Below are positions 52,750 to 62,229 of a stretch of DNA of 64,000 bases, one piece after another (the stretch's first letter is position 1; every line of letters begins with the position of its first letter). The position numbers and the translations under genes are program-made. The notes below the pieces were generated by a model, which made no database searches, had not been told where the DNA came from, and was given only the letters and a program-made list of their open reading frames with translations. Source of the DNA: UA16 sp002292325 (lineage in GTDB: Bacteria > Bacteroidota > Bacteroidia > Flavobacteriales_D > Sanyastnellaceae); assembly GCA_943788645.1 (NCBI GenBank), contig CALSRC010000017.1, positions 72,083 to 136,082 on the forward strand. Reading direction: 5' to 3'.

Positions 52750-55038
52750 TTATTCATTTACGTTGAAGGCAACAGTCTTGGAACCGACGCGAAGTGAAAA
52801 AGCACCCGGCTCCACCACCTCTTGAAGGGCGGCATTGATGAAGGACAATTCCTCCACGGGCAAAGAAACACTTAACGACATTGATTCTCGCGGTCCAACC
52901 ATTACCCGATCAAAATACCGCAGTCGATCGACGCTTGGCGTAATAGACGCTACACTATCCTGACTGAATACGCAGACTAATTCATTGGTGATTCGATCTC
53001 CCACGTTGGTCAGGCCTACCATCAAATGAATGGTATCACCCATATCATAAGATGTCTGTTCCAATCGCAAGTCCGTCACTTCCACAGATGAATAGCTCAG
53101 TCCATGCGAAAATGAGTATTGCGGATTGAATCCATTCGTGTAAAAATCCGTGCCAATTTCCTCCGTGTGTTTGTGATCATAAGTCACATGCGAAGAAGGG
53201 TGTCGAGGCCATGTAAACGGCAATCGACCACTTGGGTTGTACGATCCTTCCAAAACCTGCGCGATGGCATCACCGCCAAAATCACCTGGCAAATACGCCA
53301 TGACAATGGCGTCCATGAAAGGCTCCACGTCGTCGAAGGTGCGCGGACGGCCTTCGATGAAAACTCCGATGGTGGGCAAACCCATTTTATGCACAGCACG
53401 AATCAATGCTTTTTGGTTACCAAACAGAGCTAAATCTTCGTCGTTGCCCGGTATCTCTGTGTAAGGCATTTCACCCAAGGCGAGTACAACGTAATCCGGC
53501 CGGGTCCGTTCAATGGCACGAATGACACGATCAATCTCTGCCGTTTCAAAATCCATTGACAATTTCTCACTGACAACTCGCTTGATCCCAAATCGATTGG
53601 AGAGCGCCTCAACTAAATGCGGCATTCCCGGGGTGTTGTAAACTGTATCTCGGCCTTGCCACGTTCCAGTCCAGCCTCCATTGAGCGCATTCAAACTGTG
53701 GGCTGTTGGTCCTGTGACAAATAGCTTTCCCGATTTACCCAAAGGCAAAACAGGTTGGACGGGGTCAACAACATTCTGGCCTTCGTTCTTGAGCAATGTG
53801 ATGGACTCAAGCGCGGCTTGGGCAGCATCGTCTTCAAACTCCTCTCTGTTCGGGTAATCTTCCAGCGCAGGCGGCATTCCACCCGTCTCGAACAACCCCA
53901 ATTGCTTTTTCATCACGAGAATTCGCCGAACGGATTCATCGATTCGAGATTCAGAAATACTGCCTTCTCTCACCAGCGCTAACAAGGCTTCCGTAAAACC
54001 AAAGTCAAGCGGGACCATGCACATGTCAATTCCGGCCTCAATGGACATACGCGTGGCTTCCTTGTAATCCTTTGCGACCATGTGTCGTGTGTACAGATAC
54101 TTTACATCCTCCCAATCGGTGACAACAACTCCTTCGAAACCCAACTCGTCTCGTAAAAGATCCGTCAACATCCATTTATTGGTATGGACGGGAATGCCAT
54201 TGATCTCCCCGCTATTGACCATAATGGACATCGCGCCAGCATCAATTGCCGCTTTGAAGCTTGGTAAGAAATATTCCCTCAACTCACGCTCTGGAATCCA
54301 GGCAGGAGTCCGATCATTCCCTGAAAGGGTGAAACCGTAACCAAAGAAATGCTTCAACGTGGCTGCGATAGGCACTTCGCCGTTCTGGTAGCCTTCCACC
54401 ATAGCAACACCCATCCGACTCGCCAGAAGTGGATCTTCGCCAAACGTTTCCCAAAACCGAGGCCACCGTGGGTCTCTTCCCAAATCCAATACCGGAGAAA
54501 AATTCCATGGAATACCGCATCCAAAAATTTGAGCCGCCGTATTCTCCGCATTTTCTCGCACCAAATCCTCATTCCATGTTGCTGCCAAACCTATTTGTTG
54601 AGGCACCAAAACAGCGTTGGTGGTGTAAGTAGGCCCATGGATGGCATCGACCCCATACAACACCGGAATCTTGGACTCCTTCTGTTGAGCATAATGCTGA
54701 ATACCTGCAATGAACTCATGCCACTTCTCCGGCGTGTGCTCGTGGTTGCCGCAGTTGAGCACGCTACCTACCCGGTTGGTCACGAGGGCGTCGTATGCTT
54801 TTGCAGTGTCCAACCGCTGAGGCTCAACCAACTTGTATGGTTTGCCAACTCCAATTGCACCGAGGGTCAATTGGGTCATCTCCCCTACTTTGTCTTCGAG
54901 CGTCATTGACTGCAAAACGGAATCCACAAAGACGGCATGTGATCCTACAGCTCCATCTGTTGTGGTGTTTTCACACCCCATCAACCAAACGGAGGCGGTC
55001 AAAATCAAAACACTCCAAGATCGCTTTGTCCCTTTCAA
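52750..55038 (-). CDS. GH3 beta-glucosidase-type lipoprotein
   Basis: 762 residues with a lipobox-like WLMGC (about residue 22). The GH3 N-domain has IPVLYGVDAIHGPTYTTNAV, FSPVLDLGRDPRWPRFWETF, ATLKHFFGYG and the nucleophile Asp in GFEGVVVTDWEDVKYLY. The C-domain has SITLLKNEG and VALGEMPYTEIPGNDEDLAL. A fibronectin III-like end (YTNGFNPQYSFSHGLSYSSV onward) follows. The enzyme would release glucose from the non-reducing ends of beta-glucan oligosaccharides. It heads the second operon, divergent from the regulator (180-base gap). Its stop lies 25 bases before the CBM-like gene start. Confidence 0.93.
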   Translation of the reverse strand: MKGTKRSWSVLILTASVWLMGCENTTTDGAVGSHAVFVDSVLQSMTLEDKVGEMTQLTLGAIGVGKPYKLVEPQRLDTAKAYDALVTNRVGSVLNCGNHEHTPEKWHEFIAGIQHYAQQKESKIPVLYGVDAIHGPTYTTNAVLVPQQIGLAATWNEDLVRENAENTAAQIFGCGIPWNFSPVLDLGRDPRWPRFWETFGEDPLLASRMGVAMVEGYQNGEVPIAATLKHFFGYGFTLSGNDRTPAWIPERELREYFLPSFKAAIDAGAMSIMVNSGEINGIPVHTNKWMLTDLLRDELGFEGVVVTDWEDVKYLYTRHMVAKDYKEATRMSIEAGIDMCMVPLDFGFTEALLALVREGSISESRIDESVRRILVMKKQLGLFETGGMPPALEDYPNREEFEDDAAQAALESITLLKNEGQNVVDPVQPVLPLGKSGKLFVTGPTAHSLNALNGGWTGTWQGRDTVYNTPGMPHLVEALSNRFGIKRVVSEKLSMDFETAEIDRVIRAIERTRPDYVVLALGEMPYTEIPGNDEDLALFGNQKALIRAVHKMGLPTIGVFIEGRPRTFDDVEPFMDAIVMAYLPGDFGGDAIAQVLEGSYNPSGRLPFTWPRHPSSHVTYDHKHTEEIGTDFYTNGFNPQYSFSHGLSYSSVEVTDLRLEQTSYDMGDTIHLMVGLTNVGDRITNELVCVFSQDSVASITPSVDRLRYFDRVMVGPRESMSLSVSLPVEELSFINAALQEVVEPGAFSLRVGSKTVAFNVNE

Positions 55039-55094
55039 TTTCTCTTTTTGTTAGCGTGTGCAAATTACAAGTTGATTCCGTAACGCCTCAAATT

Positions 55095-55122
55095 TTACCT
55101 TAAATTTACCTACACATTACCT
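55095..55122. promoter_or_regulatory. Three TTACCT direct repeats at exact 11-base spacing
   Basis: TTACCT at 55095-55100, 55106-55111 and 55117-55122, one DNA turn apart, in the 180-base gap between GH3 (minus) and the regulator (plus). A tandem operator for a factor binding one DNA face is likely. The regulator encoded next door is the natural candidate. The rest of the gap is AT-rich with no other element I can support. Confidence 0.55.
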
Positions 55123-55218
55123 GCACAATCCATAGTGAAGAACTCGGCATCCCGAATACGATTCAAACAGATAATTTCAATAAAATACTGATTTACAAGT
55201 ATATAAATTCAATCAAGG

Positions 55219-58131
55219 ATGAATCTGAAATTTAAGAGGCACATAAATAGACCTCTCATCGCATTGCTTACTGGAATAACCTTTGCAACCTATCACACAG
55301 GGCACTCGCAGACACCGTTCAACCCCACCCTGCGGCATAGATACACCCCTTATGAGACCCACGGCGGAATTCACAATCCGTATATCAGCATCGATGAATC
55401 CTATCGAATCGCCGTAGCCAACAACCTCGGTCTTCTCAGCTTTACCGGTGCAGAATGGAAGCTCGTGCCGTTGCCGAATGGCACCCAAAGCAGATCAGTT
55501 TGGGCGCACGAAGGGAGCGTATTCTGCGGAGGTCAAGGGTTTGTCGGTATTTATTCGGAGAGCACGGAAACCAGAGAAGCGAATTGGACGGATCTGACCG
55601 ATTCTGTTCAGAATGTTTCAGGTCCCATTGAGGATGTTTGGCGTTTGTACGGTGAAGTCGATGGAGCACATTTCAAAGTGATTATTGCAACCGATGATTT
55701 TCTAGGAGCCTTTGATGAACGGGGATCCTACCGTCAATGGCATGACGGTAGCATTATCAACGCGTTCAAATCCTCTGTCGGCATCGGAGTCCAAACCCCG
55801 GACAGCCTACTCATATTTAGCACGCAAGGAAAACTCGAACATCGATTATCGGGTCCAAAAGACTGTAGAATAGAGGCGCTGATTTGGGAAAACCCCCTTT
55901 CCACCCCTGTGCTCTTAACACACCGCCGAGGTGTTTTTAAGCTGAAACAGGGAGAATGGCAGCCCGTTCGCAGTCCGCTCGCTGAGGCATTAAAATCCGC
56001 TCGGGTCAATTGTATTCTTGCGCACCAAGGCCGATGGTTGATTGGAACTTCTGAAAACGGCATACTCACAACGCCTGATTTCAACGAATACCAAATCGGA
56101 TACAACCTGCAATCAGGACTGACCAGCAACACGGTACTTGATTTAGAATCGGACAAAAACGGAAACCTGTGGGTTGCAATGGAAGGAGGGATTGAGCTGC
56201 TCCGGTATTCTTGGCCGCATCGAATTCCGAATGCACTGGCGCAAGAGAAAATCGTTGGATACTCTTCATTGCACCTGAAGGACGGTGAGGTGTATTGGGG
56301 AACCTCGCAAGGTCTGCTTCATCAGAAACAGAAGGCTGAAAAAGTGCAGCCAATCGACTTTGTAAACGGGCCTATTTGGTCGCTCAAAAGCGCTGCGAAT
56401 GACGTCTGGGTCTCCCATCCCAACGGTGCAGGCTTTTTGATCGACGACACCTACCATCCGCTTGTCACGGATGTAGGTTGTTGGAACATTTGGCCCAGCG
56501 AATCCAACGACTTGTGGTACATTGGAACGTACAACGGCATTCTTCAAGTCCGGCACACCCCAGAAGCAACTGAGCTTGGCTCGCGATGGATTGTCGAAGG
56601 TCAAATGAAGGGATTTCAAGAGAGCACTCGCTTTTTGGAACAAGACCAGGACAAAACGTGGTGGGTCACCCATCCATACCGCGGAGCATATCATCTGGCC
56701 ATGGACGAACAGAGATTGAAAACTGAAGTCATCGGAACCTATGGCGAGGAACAAGGATTCCCTCAACCGCTCCAGGTCAATCTCTGCTCAATCGATGGCA
56801 CCATACGATTTGCCACTCAACGTGGATTTTATAAGTTTGACCCCTTGTCCAATGCCATGGTCGAAGACAGCAGCGGACTTACTCAATGGATCAGCCCGCA
56901 TGGCACATTTCAGCGGCTTATCGAAGATCCCAATAGGGGAATATGGGTATTCGAAGGCGATAAAATTTCATACATACCCCTCGGAGGAAGCGCGCTGATT
57001 GAAGACCAAAGCATCGGTGTTGCCCCCATGCAATTGAGTCGTCCCGTCGCTCCATTTGAGTCATTGGAAATCACACCCAATGGCAACGTTTGCGTTCCCA
57101 TAGAAACGGGTTTTGTCTACCTCGATCCAGAGCGCATGCTCGCACCAGAAAACGCCCCAGACGTTTCCATTGGTTACATCAAACATCTCAATACACCCGA
57201 TGGACAATCCTTGCGCTTGACCCCTATCATTGAACTTGACGCAGGCATGCACGCCTTGGAAATTCAATTGAGCAGCCTCAACTCCAACTGGCTTGGGATC
57301 CAACGATACCAGTGGCGCATTAAAAACGTATCGCCGACTTGGTCACGTCCTTCTGCGTCCCCCAACATCAACTTGTCGGGCCTCGAACCTGGCAACCATC
57401 GATTGGAATTCCGGACATTCATTCACAATAATTTGACAGGACCCGTCCGACACCAGGACTTTTACATTGCGCCGTTTTGGTACCAACGCACCAGTATCCA
57501 AGGCTTGTTATTGATCGCCATTACAGTGTTTTTTTACATGTATCTCCGTCGAAATCGTCGAATCCTCCAAACGGAGCATAAACTCGAAAAAGCGGAACAA
57601 AACAGGGCACGAAAGGACAAAGAAGCCGATTTAGAAGCTTCTATTATAGCGACGGAAGCAGCCCTTCAAAAAGAACGGGAACAAACTCAGCAACGACAAC
57701 TCTCATCCAAAAACCAACAATTGGCCTCCGTGACCATGAACCTGGTTCAAAAAGCACAATTGCTCCAAACCCTTAAGTCTGGTTTGTCAGAAATAAAGAA
57801 GAATGTAGCTCAAAAGGAAGCCACCAAAATTGATCAACTGATGAGCATCATTCACGATGGCGGGAAATTGGATGATGCATGGGAACAGTTTACAGAACAA
57901 TTTGATCAAGTGCATGTAGAATTTCAACAACGCATCACAGAGCGGTTTCCGCAATTGACCAAAAATGATCTCAAGCTGTGCACTTATTTGCGCATGAATT
58001 TGTCCTCCAAGGAAATTTCGACCCTGATGTTCGTTACTGTTCGCGCCATAGAAGTCAGCCGATCTCGGCTCAGAAAAAGGCTGGGCCTGCAGAAAGAACA
58101 CAACCTCATCCAATTCATTCAAAGCATATGA
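55219..58131 (+). CDS. Membrane-spanning regulator: beta-propeller sensor, TM helix, coiled coil, LuxR-type HTH
   Basis: 970 residues. A signal peptide (about 1-31) leads to a periplasmic region with two-component-regulator propeller repeats (for example GLTSNTVLDLESDKNGNLWV, GGIELLRYS) to about residue 680. A Y_Y_Y-type Ig domain (about 680-755, YQWRIKNVSPTWS) follows, then one transmembrane helix (about 757-778, IQGLLLIAITVFFYMYL), a long coiled coil (about 785-865) and a C-terminal LuxR/GerE-type HTH (LTKNDLKLCTYLRMNLSSKE to LIQFIQSI). There is no histidine kinase, receiver or AraC domain. It is a one-component transmembrane regulator, sensing oligosaccharide outside and binding DNA inside. 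It is divergent from GH3 and overlaps the GH2 start by 4 bases (ATGA). Confidence 0.88.
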   Translation: MNLKFKRHINRPLIALLTGITFATYHTGHSQTPFNPTLRHRYTPYETHGGIHNPYISIDESYRIAVANNLGLLSFTGAEWKLVPLPNGTQSRSVWAHEGSVFCGGQGFVGIYSESTETREANWTDLTDSVQNVSGPIEDVWRLYGEVDGAHFKVIIATDDFLGAFDERGSYRQWHDGSIINAFKSSVGIGVQTPDSLLIFSTQGKLEHRLSGPKDCRIEALIWENPLSTPVLLTHRRGVFKLKQGEWQPVRSPLAEALKSARVNCILAHQGRWLIGTSENGILTTPDFNEYQIGYNLQSGLTSNTVLDLESDKNGNLWVAMEGGIELLRYSWPHRIPNALAQEKIVGYSSLHLKDGEVYWGTSQGLLHQKQKAEKVQPIDFVNGPIWSLKSAANDVWVSHPNGAGFLIDDTYHPLVTDVGCWNIWPSESNDLWYIGTYNGILQVRHTPEATELGSRWIVEGQMKGFQESTRFLEQDQDKTWWVTHPYRGAYHLAMDEQRLKTEVIGTYGEEQGFPQPLQVNLCSIDGTIRFATQRGFYKFDPLSNAMVEDSSGLTQWISPHGTFQRLIEDPNRGIWVFEGDKISYIPLGGSALIEDQSIGVAPMQLSRPVAPFESLEITPNGNVCVPIETGFVYLDPERMLAPENAPDVSIGYIKHLNTPDGQSLRLTPIIELDAGMHALEIQLSSLNSNWLGIQRYQWRIKNVSPTWSRPSASPNINLSGLEPGNHRLEFRTFIHNNLTGPVRHQDFYIAPFWYQRTSIQGLLLIAITVFFYMYLRRNRRILQTEHKLEKAEQNRARKDKEADLEASIIATEAALQKEREQTQQRQLSSKNQQLASVTMNLVQKAQLLQTLKSGLSEIKKNVAQKEATKIDQLMSIIHDGGKLDDAWEQFTEQFDQVHVEFQQRITERFPQLTKNDLKLCTYLRMNLSSKEISTLMFVTVRAIEVSRSRLRKRLGLQKEHNLIQFIQSI

Positions 58132-60713
58132 GCAATTTGCACTTCATCGGATGGGTGCTTCTGTCCGCACTGATTGGATTCAACTCCTGCACAACAGATG
58201 CCGTCACTCCCTCCAATTTCATAACGGAATGGGAGTTTGATGCGGGCGCCACCCTGGGATGGCAATCTGCCACAGTCCCAGGCGATGTGATGCAAGATTT
58301 AATCGCAGTCGGAGCCATTCCGCAACCGTATTACGGAACAAACGAACGCACGGTGCAATGGGTGGAACGACAGGACTGGACGTACCGAACGATCTTGCCG
58401 AGCGCAAGCGAACTGACGAGACAACGCATTACGAATCCGGTCATTCGCTTTGATGGCCTGGACACCTACACTTCCATCTTTCTCAACGATTCCCTGGTTC
58501 TCGAAACCGACAATGCGCATCTTTCTTACAGCGTACCAATGAGAACCTGCACTCCAGCATGCACCTTGAAAGTGGTGCTGCATTCCGCAGTGAACAAGGG
58601 CCAGGTAATCCTTGACACGCAGCCTCGCTTGGTGCCGGTCAGCAATGAAATGAAGCCACAAGGACAGCAAACGAGCAGCGTGACGCGCAAACCCACCTAT
58701 CAATTTGGGTGGGACTGGGCACCACGGCTCACCGGTGCAGGAATCAGCGGCAATGTCCGCATCGAAAATGCACGGCAGCCATTGAACGAAGATGCGCACC
58801 TGGCTTGGGTCTCCATCACAGACACCATGGCAACATTGGGCGTTTGGGAGACCGAAGCATGGCCTGAAGGCCAGTGGTCTCTTGAATCACCTGACGACAG
58901 CGGCGAGGAGGTCCGCGTCTTTCGTTCAGATTCTTGCTGGATTGCTGAAATCCGCTCGCCACAACGGTGGTGGCCGAATGGAATGGGAGAACAACCGCTG
59001 TATCGCTTGAATTGGAATCCAAAATCACCCGCATTCAACTCGCTCCAATGGAATGTGGGAGTCCGGGAATTGCAATGGGTCCGGCAACCAGACACTTTCG
59101 GCCATTCGTTCGAATGCCACGTCAACGGACAACGGGTTCAAGCGCGCGGGGCCAATGTGATTCCATCCGATTATTTTTATGCACGCGGCGAAGCCCAAGA
59201 CACGGTGATCCTTCAACAGGCAATCGATGCGCACATGAACATGATCCGAGTTTGGGGAGGAGCAGTTTATCCTGGAGAAGCGTTCTATGATTTTTGTGAT
59301 CGAAATGGACTCTTGGTCTGGCAAGATTTCATGTTTGCATGTGCCATGGTTCCAGGTGATTCAGCTTTCTTGGAAAATGTGAGCGCCGAGGCGACCCATC
59401 AAGTTCGGCGTTTACGGAATCATACCGCTTTGGCACTGTGGTGTGGAAACAATGAGTCCCAAAAAGCATGGGAAACCTGGGGTTGGCCTGACTTGTATAA
59501 CCTGCATGGCGCTGACTCAGTGGCGACGGAATTGGCATACCATCGTATGTTTCATGAACGCCTCCCCCAAATCGTAGAGCAACATAGCGCCACCTTATAT
59601 TGGCCATCTTCACCCACCCACGACTGGGATCTTCCTGTTCGATCATCGAATTCCGGTGACGAGCATGCTTGGAGCGTTTGGTTCGATACGCTGGATTTCA
59701 GCTTTTTCTCCGAACATGTTGGTCGATTTGCGAGTGAATACGGCCTGCAGAGTCTTCCAGATTCGTCGACGCTCTCTACCGTTGGAGTTACCGCCTTTGA
59801 AGATGAGGCCTTGCAGTTTAGACAGCGCTCCAAAATGGAATGGCTCAAACCAGGCTTGGACGGTTGGGGCATGATGCGCATCTACGCACGTCGCTACACG
59901 GCCGATCCTGCTGAATCCGACAGTGTTCACAGCAGCCTTCAACGATGGATTTACCTCACGCAGCTCACGCAAGCCCTTGGTTTGCGGGAAGCTTTAGAAC
60001 GCCATCGCAATAGCCAAGGCCGGTATGCAGGTTCGCTTTATTGGCAACTAAATGATGTGTGGCCTACCGTTTCATGGTCGACCGTGGACCATGCAGGAAA
60101 ATGGAAATTGGGACATTATGCTGCACAATCTGCCAACAAGCCTTGCCGCATCCTACACAATCGCACCGATTCCACTGGCAGATCACTTCGTATCCACAAC
60201 GACCAACCCCTTCTGCACCGCAATACCAAGATCGATGTGCAATGGATGAAGGAGAATGGCGAGGTCCTTCTATCCAGGAACCAAACGTTGGATGCGCCGC
60301 CGTTTTCCACATCAAATCTCGTTTGGGATGAACCTGTTATTCCATGGAGCCATGTTGCAATGGTCCGATGGACCTGGACAAATGCGGACGGAATGGTCCT
60401 GGATAAAGGTACGGTCTTACTCAAAAAGCCAAGCGAAATTACTTGGCCACATCCTAAGATTACGTGGACGGTTCAGGAAAACTCGATCGAATTACAGAGC
60501 GATGCGGTGGCCTATGGCGTGAGACTGACTACCGAGATACCAGGGCGTTTTGAACAAAATGGCTTCATGCTATTTCCTGGAACCAAGGAGGTGCGTCGAA
60601 TCCGCTTTATACCCGATGACCCTGCTTCAAAATTGAATCCAAACGATGTAATCCTCGAGCATTTTGCTCAGTTTCAATCAGCCGATGGCTTTGGCTTAGA
60701 ATTGCACAATTAA
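58128..60713 (+). CDS. GH2 beta-mannosidase-like lipoprotein
   Basis: 861 residues from ATG 58128, overlapping the regulator stop (ATGA), so the two are translationally coupled. The lipobox is FNSC (about residue 22). The N-terminal GH2 jelly roll has TVPGDVMQDLIAVGAIP, DWTYRTI and FDGLDTYTSIFLNDSLV. The catalytic TIM barrel has IRVWGGAVYPGEAFYDFCDR, the acid/base in LALWCGNNESQKAWE and the probable nucleophile in FASEYGLQSLP. C-terminal Ig-like domains follow (QLNDVWPTVSWST onward). This matches GH2 exo-beta-mannosidases. Whether the real substrate is beta-mannoside or a beta-glucoside within the glucan pathway cannot be told from motifs. Convergent with the GreA-like gene, 2 bases apart. 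Confidence 0.9.
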   Translation: MSNLHFIGWVLLSALIGFNSCTTDAVTPSNFITEWEFDAGATLGWQSATVPGDVMQDLIAVGAIPQPYYGTNERTVQWVERQDWTYRTILPSASELTRQRITNPVIRFDGLDTYTSIFLNDSLVLETDNAHLSYSVPMRTCTPACTLKVVLHSAVNKGQVILDTQPRLVPVSNEMKPQGQQTSSVTRKPTYQFGWDWAPRLTGAGISGNVRIENARQPLNEDAHLAWVSITDTMATLGVWETEAWPEGQWSLESPDDSGEEVRVFRSDSCWIAEIRSPQRWWPNGMGEQPLYRLNWNPKSPAFNSLQWNVGVRELQWVRQPDTFGHSFECHVNGQRVQARGANVIPSDYFYARGEAQDTVILQQAIDAHMNMIRVWGGAVYPGEAFYDFCDRNGLLVWQDFMFACAMVPGDSAFLENVSAEATHQVRRLRNHTALALWCGNNESQKAWETWGWPDLYNLHGADSVATELAYHRMFHERLPQIVEQHSATLYWPSSPTHDWDLPVRSSNSGDEHAWSVWFDTLDFSFFSEHVGRFASEYGLQSLPDSSTLSTVGVTAFEDEALQFRQRSKMEWLKPGLDGWGMMRIYARRYTADPAESDSVHSSLQRWIYLTQLTQALGLREALERHRNSQGRYAGSLYWQLNDVWPTVSWSTVDHAGKWKLGHYAAQSANKPCRILHNRTDSTGRSLRIHNDQPLLHRNTKIDVQWMKENGEVLLSRNQTLDAPPFSTSNLVWDEPVIPWSHVAMVRWTWTNADGMVLDKGTVLLKKPSEITWPHPKITWTVQENSIELQSDAVAYGVRLTTEIPGRFEQNGFMLFPGTKEVRRIRFIPDDPASKLNPNDVILEHFAQFQSADGFGLELHN

Positions 60714-60715
60714 TT

Positions 60716-61159
60716 GAGTGCCTTGACCTGATCGGATATGCCATTGATTTCAAAGCCATCTCCCACCTTGAGGCGCAACATGGCCTGAGCGATCGGCGAA
60801 ATCGGAGAAACCGCAAAGACAGGCTGACCATCCGACCCTTTGATTTTACCTAAGGCTACTGAAAGAAAAAAAGTGCCCTGTGTGGTTGTCACGAGGGAAC
60901 CCGCTTGAATCGTTGCAGACGGCGACAAAGAAAGGTTGAGGATTTCGGCGCGCATCTTGCTCGTTTTCGCCTGCTGATTTTCGAGCTGCTTCAACTCCAG
61001 GTCGACCATGGCCCTGGCTGTTTCATGTTTATCGCCCGCCGTGCTTTTCCCATCGGTCGCCCGGGATGCTCGGAGAGACTCAATATCCTTCGACAAAGCC
61101 TGCAAATCCCCCTCTATTCTCGATAACATGGCTGCAACCAGCTTATTTTTTGGGCCCAT
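60716..61159 (-). CDS. GreA/GreB C-terminal-domain-like protein
   Basis: 149 residues (conserving the start MGPKNKLVAAML). The N-terminal half is a helical, coiled-coil-like region (EGDLQALSKDIESLRAS, LKQLENQQAKTSKMRAE), and the C-terminal half resembles the GreA/GreB FKBP-like domain: GSLVTTTQGTFFLSVALG, VFAVSPISPIAQAMLRLKVG. Gre factors rescue backtracked RNA polymerase by stimulating transcript cleavage. This Bacteroidota form is often annotated only as a GreA-like or hypothetical protein. The usual acidic tip residues are not clearly identifiable here, so a true cleavage factor is not certain. Confidence 0.65.
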
Positions 61160-61341
61160 GTGGTGTCCGATTTAAGTATAAAGTACAAAATTGGTTCAAA
61201 AGATTTTGGGAATGACGAGCTGGATGCTTTACACAAGTTGGGGGTCACAACAATGCATAACATCCTGTCAATTAAGCCGAACAATATGAACTTTGAGCCT
61301 TTCCAGTGTTCGGAGGGATGAATTCTTTGTACTTTTCTCCC

Positions 61342-62229
61342 ATGCAGTTAAATTTCCGACAACTGAGTAAGTACGCAGCTATTATCTGCATGATATGGTC
61401 CATGAATGGGCCTTCGGCGACCGCTCAAGAAGACCTCTGGATTGTGCGAGGGACTTGGACAACATTTCCCAATGAAGTTCCGGCTCTCCGACTGGAGAAT
61501 GATTCAAATTGGACGGGCATCAACGCCGTGATTGCTCGCGCTGCTGATACAGCAAGTTCCATCACCATCCACAATACCGACAGCCTGGACCATTTGTGCG
61601 CGCTGACTTGGGGAAACCAATTCAATACGCTCATTGAGGCGGGTACTGCTGCGACAATCGAACTGCCCGCTTTGCCGACAGGCGTACATCGGTTTGGTTT
61701 AACCGACACCATAGGCGAACGACTTGGTGCCTTTAGCATGGTCCAGGTGGGATTGACCGAGATCACGACCAACAGCTCACCCATCTTTCACTGGAACTTG
61801 GGAGACTGGAATACGGAGAGCATAGCGCAAATCGATTCGGGCAGTTACTCCGGAGAAGGTGCCCAATACATCCCGGACCAATTTACCATCAATGAGCAGA
61901 CATACCCGGCTACAGCCGACGATGCCAACGGTACAGTGGAAGTGCAACTGGGAGACACATGCTGGATTGCCATTGCAAACCACGGTCTTATGGACCACGT
62001 GCTTCACTTTCATGGATTTCATGTCCTCATTGAAACCAGTACACATCACCCTGATCGGGTCGGTTGGTCCAAGGATACCGTTCCGATTAAACGCGGAGAG
62101 GGCATAACGGTGAGGCTCGTAGCCAACTTGCCGGGAATGTACCCCGTGCATAACCACAACCTGATCGCCGTGACCAATGCCGGCTTTTATCCGGGCGGCA
62201 TGATCACCCACATCCATGTGCAGCCATGA
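61342..62229 (+). CDS. Multicopper-oxidase-type cupredoxin protein lacking the type 1 Cys
   Basis: 295 residues from ATG 61342 (MQLNFRQLSK), with a signal peptide (about 1-29). Two cupredoxin domains are visible. Domain 1 (about 30-137) is degenerate, without a full ligand set. Domain 2 (about 145-295) has HVLHFHGFH (His219, 222, 224) and YPVHNHNLIAVTNAGFYPGG (His270 and His272). In multicopper oxidases the second motif is HCH; here it is HNH, so the type 1 copper cysteine is replaced by Asn271, while His ligands for a trinuclear-type site persist. No T9SS tail. Its stop overlaps the start of the next gene (ATGA at 62226), suggesting a paired complex. Confidence 0.75.
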   Translation: MQLNFRQLSKYAAIICMIWSMNGPSATAQEDLWIVRGTWTTFPNEVPALRLENDSNWTGINAVIARAADTASSITIHNTDSLDHLCALTWGNQFNTLIEAGTAATIELPALPTGVHRFGLTDTIGERLGAFSMVQVGLTEITTNSSPIFHWNLGDWNTESIAQIDSGSYSGEGAQYIPDQFTINEQTYPATADDANGTVEVQLGDTCWIAIANHGLMDHVLHFHGFHVLIETSTHHPDRVGWSKDTVPIKRGEGITVRLVANLPGMYPVHNHNLIAVTNAGFYPGGMITHIHVQP

